Positions 32,930 through 41,766 of a stretch of 64,000 bases of DNA are shown here, piece by piece. Both the position numbers and the translations under genes were made by a program. This DNA comes from Streptomonospora alba. Lineage in GTDB: Bacteria; Actinomycetota; Actinomycetes; Streptosporangiales; Streptosporangiaceae. Under the pieces are notes generated by a model. It saw nothing but the letters and a program-made list of their open reading frames with translations, was not told where the DNA came from and did not search any database. How positions within the stretch are numbered: position 1 is the first letter of the stretch; each line of letters starts with the position of its first letter. Where the stretch lies: NCBI RefSeq assembly GCF_000826685.1, contig NZ_JROO01000037.1, forward strand, positions 1-64,000, in the 5' to 3' direction.

Positions 32930-35830
32930 ATGAGCCCATCCTCATCACGCAGCAGGTTCGCTGCGGGGGCGGTCACAGCCGCCTCCGCGATCGCACTGTC
33001 GATGCTGGCCGGCGCGCCCGGCGCCCACGCCGCCGAGCTGGTGACCAACGGCGGCTTCGACAACGGCACCACCGGCTGGTGGAACACCGAGAACGCCCCC
33101 GCCGAGGTCGCCGACGGCCGGCTGTGCGCCGACGTCGAAGGCGGCACCGCCAACGCCTGGGACGCGATCGTCGGCCAGGACGGCATCGCCCTCACCTCGG
33201 GCGAGTCCTACGAGTTCACCTTCACCGCGAGCGCAAGCGAAGGCACGACGGTCCGTGCGCTGATCCAGGAGCCCACGGAGCCCTACACCGCGTTCCTGAC
33301 GGCGAATCCCGCCCTGACCTCCGAGACCCAGACCTTCAGCCACACGTTCACCGCAGACGCCACGCTGGACGACGCCCAGCTGGTCTTCCAGCTCGGCGGG
33401 GAGGCCGAAGCCTGGACGTTCTGCCTGGACGACGTGTCGCTGCAGGACGGCGCCGAGCCGCCCGTCTACGAGCCCGACACCGGTCCTCCGGTCAAGGTGA
33501 ACCAGGTCGGCTACCTGCCCGACGGCCCCAAGAACGCCACGCTGGTCACCGACGCCACCTCGGCCCAGCCCTGGACACTGCGCGACGCCGACGGCGCGGC
33601 GGTCGCGGAGGGGCAGACGTCGCCGCAGGGCACCGAGCAGAGCTCGGGGCAGAACGTCCACAGCATCGACTTCAGCGACTACACCGAGAAGGGCAGCGGC
33701 TACACGCTCGCCGTCGGCGACGACGTCAGCCACCCCTTCGACATCTCCGGCAGCGCCTACAAGGACCTGCGCACCGACTCGCTGTCGCTGTACTACCCCC
33801 AGCGCAGCGGCATCGAGATCGACGACTCCCTGATGCCCGGATACGGCCGCGCGGCCGGCCACGTCGGCGTGGAGCCCAACCAGGGCGACCTCAGCGTGCC
33901 GTGCGCACCCGACTCGGGCTGCGACTACGAGCTCGACGTCTCCGGCGGCTGGTACGACGCCGGCGACCACGGCAAGTACGTCGTCAACGGCGGCATCTCC
34001 GCCTCCCAGGTCATGAGTGTCTGGGAGCGCACCACCTACGCCGACAGCGCCAGCCCCGACCGGCTCGGCGACGGCACGCTGCCCGTTCCCGAGCAGGGCA
34101 ACGACGTCCCCGACGTGCTGGACGAGGCGCGCTGGGAGATGGACTTCCTGATGAAGATGCAGGTGCCCGAGGGCGAGGAGCTCGCGGGCATGGCGCACCA
34201 CAAGATGCACGACGAGGAGTGGACCGGCCTTCCGCTGATGCCGGCCGACGACCCTCAGCCGCGCTACCTGCAGCCGCCCTCCACCGCGGCCACGCTCAAC
34301 CTCGCCGCGACCGGCGCACAGTGCGCCCGCGTGTTCGAGTCCTACGACTCCGAATTCGCCGACCGGTGCCTTGAGACGGCCGAGAAGGCGTGGCAGGCCG
34401 CCCAGGAGAACCCGGACGTCCTGGCCGATCCCGAGAACGGCGTGGGCGGCGGCGCCTACAGCGACGACGACGTCTCCGACGAGTTCTACTGGGCCGCGGC
34501 CGAACTGTTCATCACCACCGGCGAGCAGTCCTACGAAGACGCCGTGCTCGACCACGAGCTGCACACCGAGGACGTCTTCACCGCCGGCGGGCTCGCCTGG
34601 GGCGCCGTGGCCCCGCTGGGCCGCATGAACCTGGCACTGGTCCCCAACAAGCTCGACGACCGCGACAGGGTCGTCGACTCGGTGGTGGCCGGCGCCGACG
34701 AGTACCTGGACACGTTGCGGAACCACGCCTTCGGGCTGCCTTACGCTCCCCCGGACAACGTGTTCGTCTGGGGCTCCAACAGCCAGGTGCTGAACAACAT
34801 GGTGGTCATGACCGCGGCCTACGACCTCACCGGCGACGGCGCCTACCGCGACGGCGTGCTGGAGGGCATGGACTACATCCTGGGCCGCAACGCCCTGGGC
34901 CAGTCCTACGTCACCGGCTACGGCGAGCAGTTCTCCAAGAACCAGCACAGCCGCTGGTACGCCAACCAGCTCGACGCCGATCTGCCCAACCCGCCCGAGG
35001 GCACGGTTTCGGGCGGTCCCAACTCCCAGACCAGCACCTGGGACCCGGTCGCACAGGACAAGCTGGAGGGCTGCGCTCCCCAGTTCTGCTACATCGACGA
35101 CATCGAGTCCTGGGCGACCAACGAACTGACCGTCAACTGGAACGCGCCGCTGGCGATCGTGTCCTCGTTCATCGCCGACCAGACCGGCGAGGGCGACCCG
35201 CCGGCCGAGGACGAGACGGCTCCCACGGCACCGGGCAAGCCCCAGGTCTCGGGAGTCACGTCGTCGCAGGCCGAGCTCACCTGGGAGGCCTCCACCGACG
35301 AGGGCGGCAGCGGCGTCGAGGGATACGACGTCTATGCGGGTACCGGCGACGGCGCCCAGAAGGTCGGCTCCGCGAGCGGCCCCTCCTTCACCCTGACCGG
35401 CCTGGAGTCCGAAACCGAGTACACCGTCCACGTCGTCGCACGCGACGGCGCGGGCAACCGGTCCGAACCCGGCCCGAACGCCGCCTTCACGACCGAGGCC
35501 GGCGGCACCGGCGGTGAGGCGGCCTGCGAGGTCGACTACAGCACCAACGACTGGAACGGCGGGTTCACCGCCTCGGTGTCCGTCGTCAACACCGGCGACA
35601 CCCCGATCCGCGACTGGGAGCTGGGCTTCGAGTTCGGTGCGGGCCAGGAGATCACCCACGGGTGGAACGCCGAATGGTCCCAGGACGGCAGCGCCGTGAC
35701 GGCCTCGGGACTGTCGTGGAACTCCGACCTCGCGCCGGGGTCCTCGGTCAGCGCCGGGTTCAACGGCACCGCCCAGGACGGCAACCCCGCCCCCGAGGAG
35801 TTCACCGTCAACGGCCAGACCTGCGCCTGA
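32930..35830 (+). CDS. Secreted multidomain GH9 cellulase (CBM4-Ig-GH9-Fn3-CBM2)
   Basis: 966 aa. Signal peptide (basic start, hydrophobic core, cut near AHA-AE at about 33). Then CBM4 (about 35-170), Ig-like domain (about 185-275, starting KVNQVGYLP), GH9 catalytic domain (about 285-755), Fn3 (about 763-853) and a C-terminal CBM2 (about 865-966, from [12 protein letters not shown] to QTCA). Catalytic features: [13 protein letters not shown] with the base Asp pair (about 342), [19 protein letters not shown], and [19 protein letters not shown] with the acid Glu (about 730). This is the layout of T. fusca Cel9B, an endoglucanase. ATG 32930 has GTGAGGA upstream; the promoter carries a CelR site. 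Confidence 0.97.
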   Translation: MSPSSSRSRFAAGAVTAASAIALSMLAGAPGAHAAELVTNGGFDNGTTGWWNTENAPAEVADGRLCADVEGGTANAWDAIVGQDGIALTSGESYEFTFTASASEGTTVRALIQEPTEPYTAFLTANPALTSETQTFSHTFTADATLDDAQLVFQLGGEAEAWTFCLDDVSLQDGAEPPVYEPDTGPPVKVNQVGYLPDGPKNATLVTDATSAQPWTLRDADGAAVAEGQTSPQGTEQSSGQNVHSIDFSDYTEKGSGYTLAVGDDVSHPFDISGSAYKDLRTDSLSLYYPQRSGIEIDDSLMPGYGRAAGHVGVEPNQGDLSVPCAPDSGCDYELDVSGGWYDAGDHGKYVVNGGISASQVMSVWERTTYADSASPDRLGDGTLPVPEQGNDVPDVLDEARWEMDFLMKMQVPEGEELAGMAHHKMHDEEWTGLPLMPADDPQPRYLQPPSTAATLNLAATGAQCARVFESYDSEFADRCLETAEKAWQAAQENPDVLADPENGVGGGAYSDDDVSDEFYWAAAELFITTGEQSYEDAVLDHELHTEDVFTAGGLAWGAVAPLGRMNLALVPNKLDDRDRVVDSVVAGADEYLDTLRNHAFGLPYAPPDNVFVWGSNSQVLNNMVVMTAAYDLTGDGAYRDGVLEGMDYILGRNALGQSYVTGYGEQFSKNQHSRWYANQLDADLPNPPEGTVSGGPNSQTSTWDPVAQDKLEGCAPQFCYIDDIESWATNELTVNWNAPLAIVSSFIADQTGEGDPPAEDETAPTAPGKPQVSGVTSSQAELTWEASTDEGGSGVEGYDVYAGTGDGAQKVGSASGPSFTLTGLESETEYTVHVVARDGAGNRSEPGPNAAFTTEAGGTGGEAACEVDYSTNDWNGGFTASVSVVNTGDTPIRDWELGFEFGAGQEITHGWNAEWSQDGSAVTASGLSWNSDLAPGSSVSAGFNGTAQDGNPAPEEFTVNGQTCA

Positions 35831-36303
35831 CGCGCGACGCTCCCCGTTGAGACCGGCCGGCCACCGTGCACGTGCGGTGGCCGGCCGCCGTTTCGCGGGA
35901 AGGGCCCGACCGTCCCCTTGCGGCTCGGCGGTTGAGGTCTCCCCTTCCGCTCCCCTACGAGGTCGATGCCGAACACCTGTCCGCGTTCGAGTCGGCCGCC
36001 GATGAATTCAGCCTTGCGGCCGCGCGGCCGGCCGAAAGGCCGAGCTTGACGGAGCGCCTCGGCCGTCCGCGCGGGCCTTGCCGCAGTCGCCTCGAAGCAC
36101 CCCTGGTCGGGGCGCGCCGTTGCGGGCCGGGATCCCGCCGTCGCGGCCGTACACCCGGTGACTCTCCGGCTCCGCCGGACGCCTGCCACGTCTGCCCCGG
36201 CCGCTTCCGGGGGTGAGCACCGCCACTACGGGGGTGGCGATCGGGACGGCCGGGGTGGGTAGCGGGGGCCGCGGCAAGCGGTGTCGGCAGAAAGCGGGGA
36301 ATC
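35831..36303. other. Intergenic region between GH9 and CaCA exchanger genes
   Basis: 473 bases. Holds the GH9 terminator. The middle (about 35950-36060) contains an open minus-strand frame reading KAEFIGGRLERGQVFGIDLV, which looks protein-like but has no start, ribosome site or recognised family; possibly a decayed gene fragment. Confidence 0.4.
35854..35887 (+). terminator. Hairpin terminator after the GH9 gene
   Basis: 13-bp perfect stem CGGCCGGCCACCG (35854-35866) with its complement at 35875-35887 and an 8-base loop, 24 bp past the stop. Confidence 0.85.
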
Positions 36304-37323
36304 ATGAGCGGCGTGCCCGTATGGGGCGGCGCACTCGTACTGGCCGTCGCCGCGATCGTGCTGCTGGCCGTGGGCGGGCCGTTCACCCGGCTGGTGGACC
36401 GGCTCGCCGATCGCACCGGTATAGGCGAGACGGTGGCCGGCATCGTGTTCGTCGGCGCGGTGACCTCGCTGCCCGGTCTGATCACCAGCATCCTCGGTGC
36501 CGCCCGCGGCGACCCGGCCTTCGCGATGAACAACGCGATGGGCGGCATCGCGGTGCAGACCGCCTTCATCGCCCTGGCCGACCTGTTCTACCGGCGGGCC
36601 AACCTCGAGCACGCCGCCGCCTCGCTGCCCAATCTCCTGGCGCCCATCGGCCTGTCCATCATGCTCGGCACGGTCCTGGTATCGGGTGTGGGACCGCAAT
36701 TCAGCGTGCTGAACGTGCACCCGGCGTCGGCGCTGCTGGTCTTCCTGTACCTGTACTGGCTGGCCATGTCGCGCAGGGTGGGCGCCCGGCCGATGTGGCG
36801 CGTGACCCCCACACACAACACCCGCCACGACGAACCCGACCCCGATTCCCAGCGCCCGGGCGAGTCCATGGCGGCGATGTGGCTGAAGTTCGCGGCGCTG
36901 GCGGCGCTCGTCGCGGCCACCGGCTACGTCGTCGGCGAGACGGGGCTGGGGCTGATCGAGCAGACCGGCATGTCGGGCGGTGTGATCGGCGCCGTGGTCA
37001 CCGGTGTCGTCACCTCGCTGCCCGAGCTCGTCACCGTGCTGTACGCGGTGCGGATCCGCGCGCTGCACCTGGCGCTGGGCGACATCATCGGCGGCAACGC
37101 CTTCGACGTCCTCTTCCTCTCCGCCAGCGACGTGGCCTACCGCGGCGGCCCCATCTACGGCGCGATGACACCGCAGGTGGTGCTGCTCATCGGGCTGGGC
37201 ATCGTGCTCAACCTCCTGGTGGCGGCCGGGCTGATCCGCCGTCAAGAGCACGGCATCGGGTTCGAGGGCATCGCGATTTTCGTCGCCTACATCATCGGCG
37301 TGGTGTTCCTCGTGTCCATCTGA
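36304..37323 (+). CDS. CaCA-family cation exchanger (sodium:calcium antiporter type)
   Basis: 339 aa, about ten membrane helices in two homologous halves. The two alpha-repeats are visible: GAVTSLPGLITSIL in the first half and GVVTSLPELVTVLYAVR with LALGDIIGGNAFDVLF in the second. The first repeat has Gly in place of the Glu found at the transport site (SLPGLITS versus SLPELVT), which may change ion selectivity. A hydrophilic loop of about 40 residues (HNTRHDEPDPDSQR) joins the halves. Monocistronic; ribosome site GCGGGG. Confidence 0.9.
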   Translation: MSGVPVWGGALVLAVAAIVLLAVGGPFTRLVDRLADRTGIGETVAGIVFVGAVTSLPGLITSILGAARGDPAFAMNNAMGGIAVQTAFIALADLFYRRANLEHAAASLPNLLAPIGLSIMLGTVLVSGVGPQFSVLNVHPASALLVFLYLYWLAMSRRVGARPMWRVTPTHNTRHDEPDPDSQRPGESMAAMWLKFAALAALVAATGYVVGETGLGLIEQTGMSGGVIGAVVTGVVTSLPELVTVLYAVRIRALHLALGDIIGGNAFDVLFLSASDVAYRGGPIYGAMTPQVVLLIGLGIVLNLLVAAGLIRRQEHGIGFEGIAIFVAYIIGVVFLVSI

Positions 37324-37370
37324 CCGCCCGCCGGAGCGGCCGCGGCCCGTGCGGCGGGTACCGGGCGGGC

Positions 37371-37766
37371 TCACGACTCCCGCGGCACCGTCCCGGGATC
37401 GGATCCGGCATGCTCGGAACCGCCGCCGCGCACGCCTCCCGGCGCCTGACCGCCCGTCTCGGGGCCGTGTCGCTCCGTACGGCCGATGATGGCGTCCAGG
37501 GCGGCGACGTGCCCCTGGAACGCCGCCTCGCCCTCCTCGGTGATGTCGACCAGGGTGCGCCGCCAGCCGCGGCCGATGCTCTCCTTGTGCACCGTGATGT
37601 AGCCGACTGCTTCCAGCGCGCCCAGGTGCTTGGACAGGACGGAGTCGCTCACGCCGAGTTCGTCGCGGATGAACCGGAACTCGACCCCCTTCCCCGCCGA
37701 GGCCATCGCCATGATCGACAGCCGGGTGGAGGCGTGGATGAGCTCGTCGAACCGCGGTGCGGCCAC
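37371..37766 (-). CDS. Winged-helix transcriptional regulator (MarR/ArsR-like)
   Basis: 131 aa. HASTRLSIMAMA leads into a winged-helix domain: FRFIRDELGVSDSVLSKHLGALEAVGYITVHK, a wing with GRGWRRTLVDITEEG, and a Gly-rich disordered tail. GTG 37766 overlaps the stop of the upstream membrane-protein gene (TAGTG). Such pairs of a winged-helix regulator with a small membrane protein are common in actinomycetes; the regulator often represses its own operon. Two TTTCC-type repeats in front of the operon fit that. Confidence 0.88.
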   Translation of the reverse strand: MAAPRFDELIHASTRLSIMAMASAGKGVEFRFIRDELGVSDSVLSKHLGALEAVGYITVHKESIGRGWRRTLVDITEEGEAAFQGHVAALDAIIGRTERHGPETGGQAPGGVRGGGSEHAGSDPGTVPRES

Positions 37767-38245
37767 TACTCGGCCCTCGCGGCAGGGCGGCCCGGACCGA
37801 AGCCGAGCCGGCCCAACCAGTGCACGAAGAACCACGACAGCACCGCTGCCGGAACCGCGGCCACCACGGGAGCGGCCCACTCCGGCAGGAATCCCTCGGC
37901 CAGCGTTCTCACGGCCCAGAACACCGCGAACATGGCCGCCAGCCAGGCGGCCGCTCCCACCGCGCGGGCCGGCGTCCAGACGCGGCGCGGGCCGCGCACA
38001 CCGCCGCGTGCGGCCCGCAGGATACCCAGCCCGACCGCGAGGAAGAGCATCGCAAAGCCCAGCCCGGCGACCGCCGGCGATATCCACGTACCGAGTTCGA
38101 GACTGGCCAGGACGGTGTAGAAGCCCGCCGCGTAGAGGATGTCCATCCACCACCGCGGCCGGTTGCGGTTGAGCTCCCCCTCCACCGACGTCTGCATGCG
38201 CCGGACGCCGTCCAGCGCGGCGCGTGCCTCCTGCTCGTGTTCCAT
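37766..38245 (-). CDS. Four-TM membrane protein coupled to a winged-helix regulator
   Basis: 159 aa. Charged N-terminus (EHEQEARAALDGVRRM), then four membrane helices (about residues 33-50, 55-77, 90-112, 120-143) and a short basic tail. ATG 38245 has AAGGGG upstream; longer in-frame starts lie in the promoter region. Function unknown; its partner is the downstream winged-helix gene. Confidence 0.8.
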   Translation of the reverse strand: MEHEQEARAALDGVRRMQTSVEGELNRNRPRWWMDILYAAGFYTVLASLELGTWISPAVAGLGFAMLFLAVGLGILRAARGGVRGPRRVWTPARAVGAAAWLAAMFAVFWAVRTLAEGFLPEWAAPVVAAVPAAVLSWFFVHWLGRLGFGPGRPAARAE

Positions 38246-38272
38246 CACGTGCCCCTTACCGCGACCACTTCC

Positions 38273-38314
38273 ACTTTCCATATTAGAAAGTAGCACGACT
38301 TTCCATGACGGAAA
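38273..38314. promoter_or_regulatory. Tandem inverted repeats in front of the membrane-protein/HTH operon
   Basis: ACTTTC-N7-GAAAGT (38273-38291) followed by TTTCC-N5-GGAAA (38300-38314), in a short AT-rich island just upstream of the 38245 start. Spacing and shared TTTC half-sites suggest two operator sites for the operon's winged-helix regulator (inference). Confidence 0.55.
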
Positions 38315-38574
38315 ACGGGTGGGAGGCACCTTCTCGCGATCGGGGCGGGAAGACCCGAATGCCAGGCACCCGCCGGAAGCGCCGGGGCGGGACGGCGGTT
38401 GCGAGTGGTTTCGGGAACGCGGGGGCCGCCGTTTCGCGAGGCACACTCCGCCTGCGGCGAGGCACACGCCGGGGCGGAGCGGTGCGGGAGGTTCCGGAGA
38501 AGGGGCGCTCAGGGCACCGAAGCGGACGGGACCCGCTGCACGCGGCCGCCCGTGCGGACGGGCCGGGCAGTGGA

Positions 38575-38613
38575 GGGCGCGCCGCCGGACGGACGGAATC
38601 CGGCGGCGCGCCC
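38575..38613 (-). terminator. Hairpin terminator after the DUF2236 gene
   Basis: 15-bp perfect stem GGGCGCGCCGCCGGA (38575-38589) with its complement at 38599-38613, 9-base loop, about 108 bp beyond the stop. Confidence 0.75.
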
Positions 38614-38721
38614 CCGCGTCCTGCCCGCTACGCCCGAACGGGCAGAACGGCCTTGCAGCGCAACGCTAGATGACCGCGACGAGCGCCGTCCCCTGCTGGC
38701 CGGAGGCGGCCAGCACGGGTC

Positions 38722-39900
38722 TCAGGCCTCCTCGGCCACCGCGTCGCGGTACTCGGTGCCCGGCAGGTGGGCGAACTCGCCGCGCCGGAACTCGGTGTGC
38801 GCGTGGAGCGCCTGCCGCCAGGTCTCCTCGTTGGCCCGCTCCCAGCGGCGCACCTGGGCGTTGGCCATGGCCAGCAGCGGAGCATAGGGCGCGGGGTCCT
38901 CGGCGCCGAGACCCAGCGCGTCGGCGAGATCGTCGCCCTGGATCAGCCGGGTCAGCGCGTCCAGCAGCCGCCGGACCGACGCGCCCTGCAGGGGCAGGAC
39001 CTGACCCAGCGGGCCGTCCGCCAGCGCATCCAGCAGGGCGTGCACCAGCGCGCTCGCCGTCTCGTCGGGGCTGTCGTTGGCGGTCTCCACCAGCGCGAGC
39101 AGCCGGTCGGCCGAGGCGTGGTCGACCACGTCGGCGCTGAAGCGCGGATCCACGCCCAGCAGCGCGGCGACGGTGCGCCAGTAGCGGTGGAGGTCGCGCT
39201 CCTCCTCCTCGCTCAGCACGATGCCGACCTTCTCCAGGGCCCGGAAGGGCACGATGGTGAAGTCCAGCCAGGTGCGGACGGCGTCGACCTGGTTGATGGG
39301 CACGCCCCAGCGCTCGGCGTCCCAGCCGCGCCGCTGCGTGGCCGCGCGCACGCGCGCGTGCAGCAGGCGGACCTGGACCGTGTCGGCGTAGCCCGGCGCG
39401 CCGCGCAGCAGTCCGCCGGGCAGGATGGCGTTGGTGCGCCACAGCGCGGTCTCGGCGAGCCGCCGCCCGGCTGACTCGGTGAGCTTGCCGGTGCCGAGGA
39501 GGACCCGGGCGATACCGGGGGCGCTGTAGGTGTGCACCAGCGATCCCAGCGCAAGGGCGATGCGGCTCCAGAAGGGGTCGACCGCGATGCTGGCGACGTC
39601 GCCGCGCTCCAGCAACTCGGGGTCGGCGGCGGCGACCGCCTCCTCCGACTCCCGCAGCAGCCGGGCGATCCCCGGCGGGACGTCCTCCAGCGACGCGAGG
39701 CCGTCGCTCAGGCCGGCCGCGAGGGTGCGGCGCGCGGCCCCGCCACCGCCGGCGAGGTCGGCGAAGGCGGCGTCGGCGACCGGATCGCCGGTGTGCAGGC
39801 CCTCGGCCAGCAGTGCGAGCCGCGACTCGCCGTGCTCCCGCGCGATCCGCTCCGGCTCGCGGAGCCGTGGCGGGAGGGTGCGGGCTGATTCGTCGGACAT
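38722..39900 (-). CDS. DUF2236 / MpaB-family oxygenase-like protein
   Basis: 392 aa, matching the family length. Conserved stretches WSRIALALGSLVHTYSAPGIARVL, ETALWRTNAILPGG and VRLLHARVRAATQRRGWD followed by GVPINQVDAVRTWLDFTIV. The superfamily includes heme-containing latex-clearing protein and fungal MpaB; the His in LLHARVR is a possible heme ligand, but I cannot assign it firmly. No signal peptide is visible, unlike secreted latex-clearing enzymes, so it is probably intracellular. ATG 39900 with AAGGGT upstream. Confidence 0.85.
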   Translation of the reverse strand: MSDESARTLPPRLREPERIAREHGESRLALLAEGLHTGDPVADAAFADLAGGGGAARRTLAAGLSDGLASLEDVPPGIARLLRESEEAVAAADPELLERGDVASIAVDPFWSRIALALGSLVHTYSAPGIARVLLGTGKLTESAGRRLAETALWRTNAILPGGLLRGAPGYADTVQVRLLHARVRAATQRRGWDAERWGVPINQVDAVRTWLDFTIVPFRALEKVGIVLSEEEERDLHRYWRTVAALLGVDPRFSADVVDHASADRLLALVETANDSPDETASALVHALLDALADGPLGQVLPLQGASVRRLLDALTRLIQGDDLADALGLGAEDPAPYAPLLAMANAQVRRWERANEETWRQALHAHTEFRRGEFAHLPGTEYRDAVAEEA

Positions 39901-40076
39901 TCGGACCCTTCTGGACGTGCTGCGATGACCGGCGCGGCGGCCCCGGCGGTGCGATCGCCGTGCAGGGCGGGATCGGCGCCCTGCACGGCGCGCATGCGAA
40001 GGCCGCGCCGGAACACTACACACCGTCGGGATCCGCTCTTCGCGCGGTGCCGGGTGCGGGGCACCGCTCAGCGAAC

Positions 40077-40110
40077 GCCCCGCACCGCCGGTCATCGGGC
40101 GGTGCGGGGC
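40077..40110 (-). terminator. Hairpin terminator after the sulfotransferase gene
   Basis: 13-bp perfect stem GCCCCGCACCGCC (40077-40089) with 40098-40110 and an 8-base loop, about 63 bp beyond the stop. Confidence 0.8.
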
Positions 40111-40172
40111 GGGGCGCAAGCGCTGCGCTCTGTTGGCACGGCGTCGGCGCATACGCGGCGCCGACCGACCGG

Positions 40173-41444
40173 TCAGGCGGAGCTGCGGCCCTTGGTGCGG
40201 GGCAGCACACGCCTGCGGACCCGGCGGAGCTTGCGGACACCGCGGTTGGCGAGTTCGCGCGCCAACCGCCGAGCCGTCACGTTGGGCAACCGCTCGGGGT
40301 CGCGGGCCCGGAACCTCTCGGCGGCCTCGGCCGCCTCCTTCGCGGCGGCTTGGGCGGCCTTCTCGGCCGCGGCCTCGCCGGCCTGCTTCACGGCGGCCTC
40401 CGCGTCCCGTCCCGCTGCGACGGCGCCGAAAACGGCATGGCCCGCGGCCTCGGGAGGGACGACCGCGGTGCCGGGCGTGCCCACCCGGTTCTCGGGGAGT
40501 TCGCTGAGCACTCCGAGGTCGCCCATGATCCGCGTGTCGAGCATGGAGATCGTCCCCGCCGATTCCGCGCCGATCTTCGCGGCGCGCTCCATGGCCCACT
40601 CCGGTGTGGGGATGACGGCCTCGTCGCGCGAAGGCCGGTACTCGACCTTCATGTGCCGCACCGCACCGCGGCGGATGTAGCGCCCGTACAGCAGCTCGTC
40701 CCAGTCCTGGTCGCGGAACTCCAGGTTGAAGTTACGCAGGAACTCGGCCTCGCCGTAGGACAGCGACCGGTTGGCCTGGGTGTCGTCGTGGACCAGGAAC
40801 CCTTCCGGCAGGTCCGTGATCTCCTCGAAGCTGCGCAGCAGCATGTTCCGGTCGGAGTCGTCGACGGCGATCACCGTCATGTTCTCCGGGCCGATGATCT
40901 CGGCCCACCGGGCGACGAGCTCTCCCTGGTCGTGGCGGCGCCAGAAGGTGGGGTTGGGCCGCTCCTCCGGCGGCTTGTTGAATACGGCGTCCAGCCACTC
41001 CTCGTAGCCGACCCGCAGTCCGCTCTGCACGTACTGCTGCCACTGGGCGGAGAGGATCTTGGTGAGCGGACGCAGGGTCACGATGAGGTGCACTCGGGAA
41101 CCGCCGAGGTCCGCGACGATCCGGCGGGCCGCGTCGTCGTCGGCCTCGCAGAAGAACTCGCTGCTGATCATCGCCCGCTCGTCGCCCGTCGCCTCGACCT
41201 CGCCGAGCATGCGCTTCCAGTGGGAGCTGCTCCCGTGCTCGGCGCCGAACATGGGCGGGCGCCCCGCTGCCTCTTGAGCGGCCTTCCCAGGCTGGCGGCC
41301 CTTGCCGATGTAGGTCAGCCGATGCTCCGCCAAGCGGGTGCGGGCCATGTTGAAGGCGCCCTGGATCGCGGTCGTGCCGGTCTTGTGCGGACCGATGTGC
41401 AAGAACCGGGTGTCGCTTGGAAGGCCTCCCATGCCTGAAGACAT
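40173..41444 (-). CDS. PAPS-dependent sulfotransferase-like protein with Ala-rich C-terminal tail
   Basis: 423 aa. N-terminal HIGPHKTGTTAIQ is the 5'-phosphosulfate-binding loop, and LRPLTKILSAQWQQYVQSG supplies the Arg/Ser of the 3'-phosphate site. The catalytic domain spans about residues 10-290. The last 130 residues are different: a Gly/Pro linker, an Ala/Glu/Lys-rich helix (about residues 345-385), and a very basic end (RKLRRVRRRVLPRTKGR), which could lie on a membrane or bind nucleic acid or polyanion. Possible acceptor is a surface glycan or lipid, but none is identifiable. ATG 41444 with GGAAG upstream; divergent from gnd. Confidence 0.87.
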   Translation of the reverse strand: MSSGMGGLPSDTRFLHIGPHKTGTTAIQGAFNMARTRLAEHRLTYIGKGRQPGKAAQEAAGRPPMFGAEHGSSSHWKRMLGEVEATGDERAMISSEFFCEADDDAARRIVADLGGSRVHLIVTLRPLTKILSAQWQQYVQSGLRVGYEEWLDAVFNKPPEERPNPTFWRRHDQGELVARWAEIIGPENMTVIAVDDSDRNMLLRSFEEITDLPEGFLVHDDTQANRSLSYGEAEFLRNFNLEFRDQDWDELLYGRYIRRGAVRHMKVEYRPSRDEAVIPTPEWAMERAAKIGAESAGTISMLDTRIMGDLGVLSELPENRVGTPGTAVVPPEAAGHAVFGAVAAGRDAEAAVKQAGEAAAEKAAQAAAKEAAEAAERFRARDPERLPNVTARRLARELANRGVRKLRRVRRRVLPRTKGRSSA

Positions 41445-41766
41445 CGCGCTTCCTTCGCTAAGTACGTTTTCGGGGGAATCGGGCGAAAGTAGCTCAAATC
41501 ACAAGTTTCGGCAAACTGCCGGTTAATCCGCTCGCCCACGGCATCCCGGGCCGGGTGTGAAACCCATCCACGGCATGGCTCCTGCTCCTGCTCCTGCGCG
41601 CCGACAGTGCCGTCCCACCCGCCCGCTGCGGCACGCCGGCGATCCGGGGCGAGCACCGCGCGCATCCCACGCCCGCGTGCGGGCAGCGCCTACGGTGCAC
41701 GCATCGGACGGCTCGGTCTCCGGGGGCGCCGGAGACCGGCGCAGACCTCCACCGGGGAGCAGCAGC
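41445..41766. other. Intergenic region between sulfotransferase and gnd
   Basis: 322 bases, with an AT-rich stretch (about 41455-41525) likely carrying the divergent promoters. No gene or striking repeat seen. Confidence 0.4.

Larger units (their letters stand above)
38246..38721. other. Intergenic region upstream of the membrane-protein/HTH operon
   Basis: 476 bases with the repeats at 38273-38314, the DUF2236 terminator at 38575-38613, and no supported gene. Confidence 0.5.

Noticed and set aside
32945-35659. 904-codon minus-strand open frame opposite the GH9 cellulase gene
   Set aside because: Val/Gly/Ala-rich low-complexity translation; the plus strand encodes a full, recognisable GH9 enzyme.
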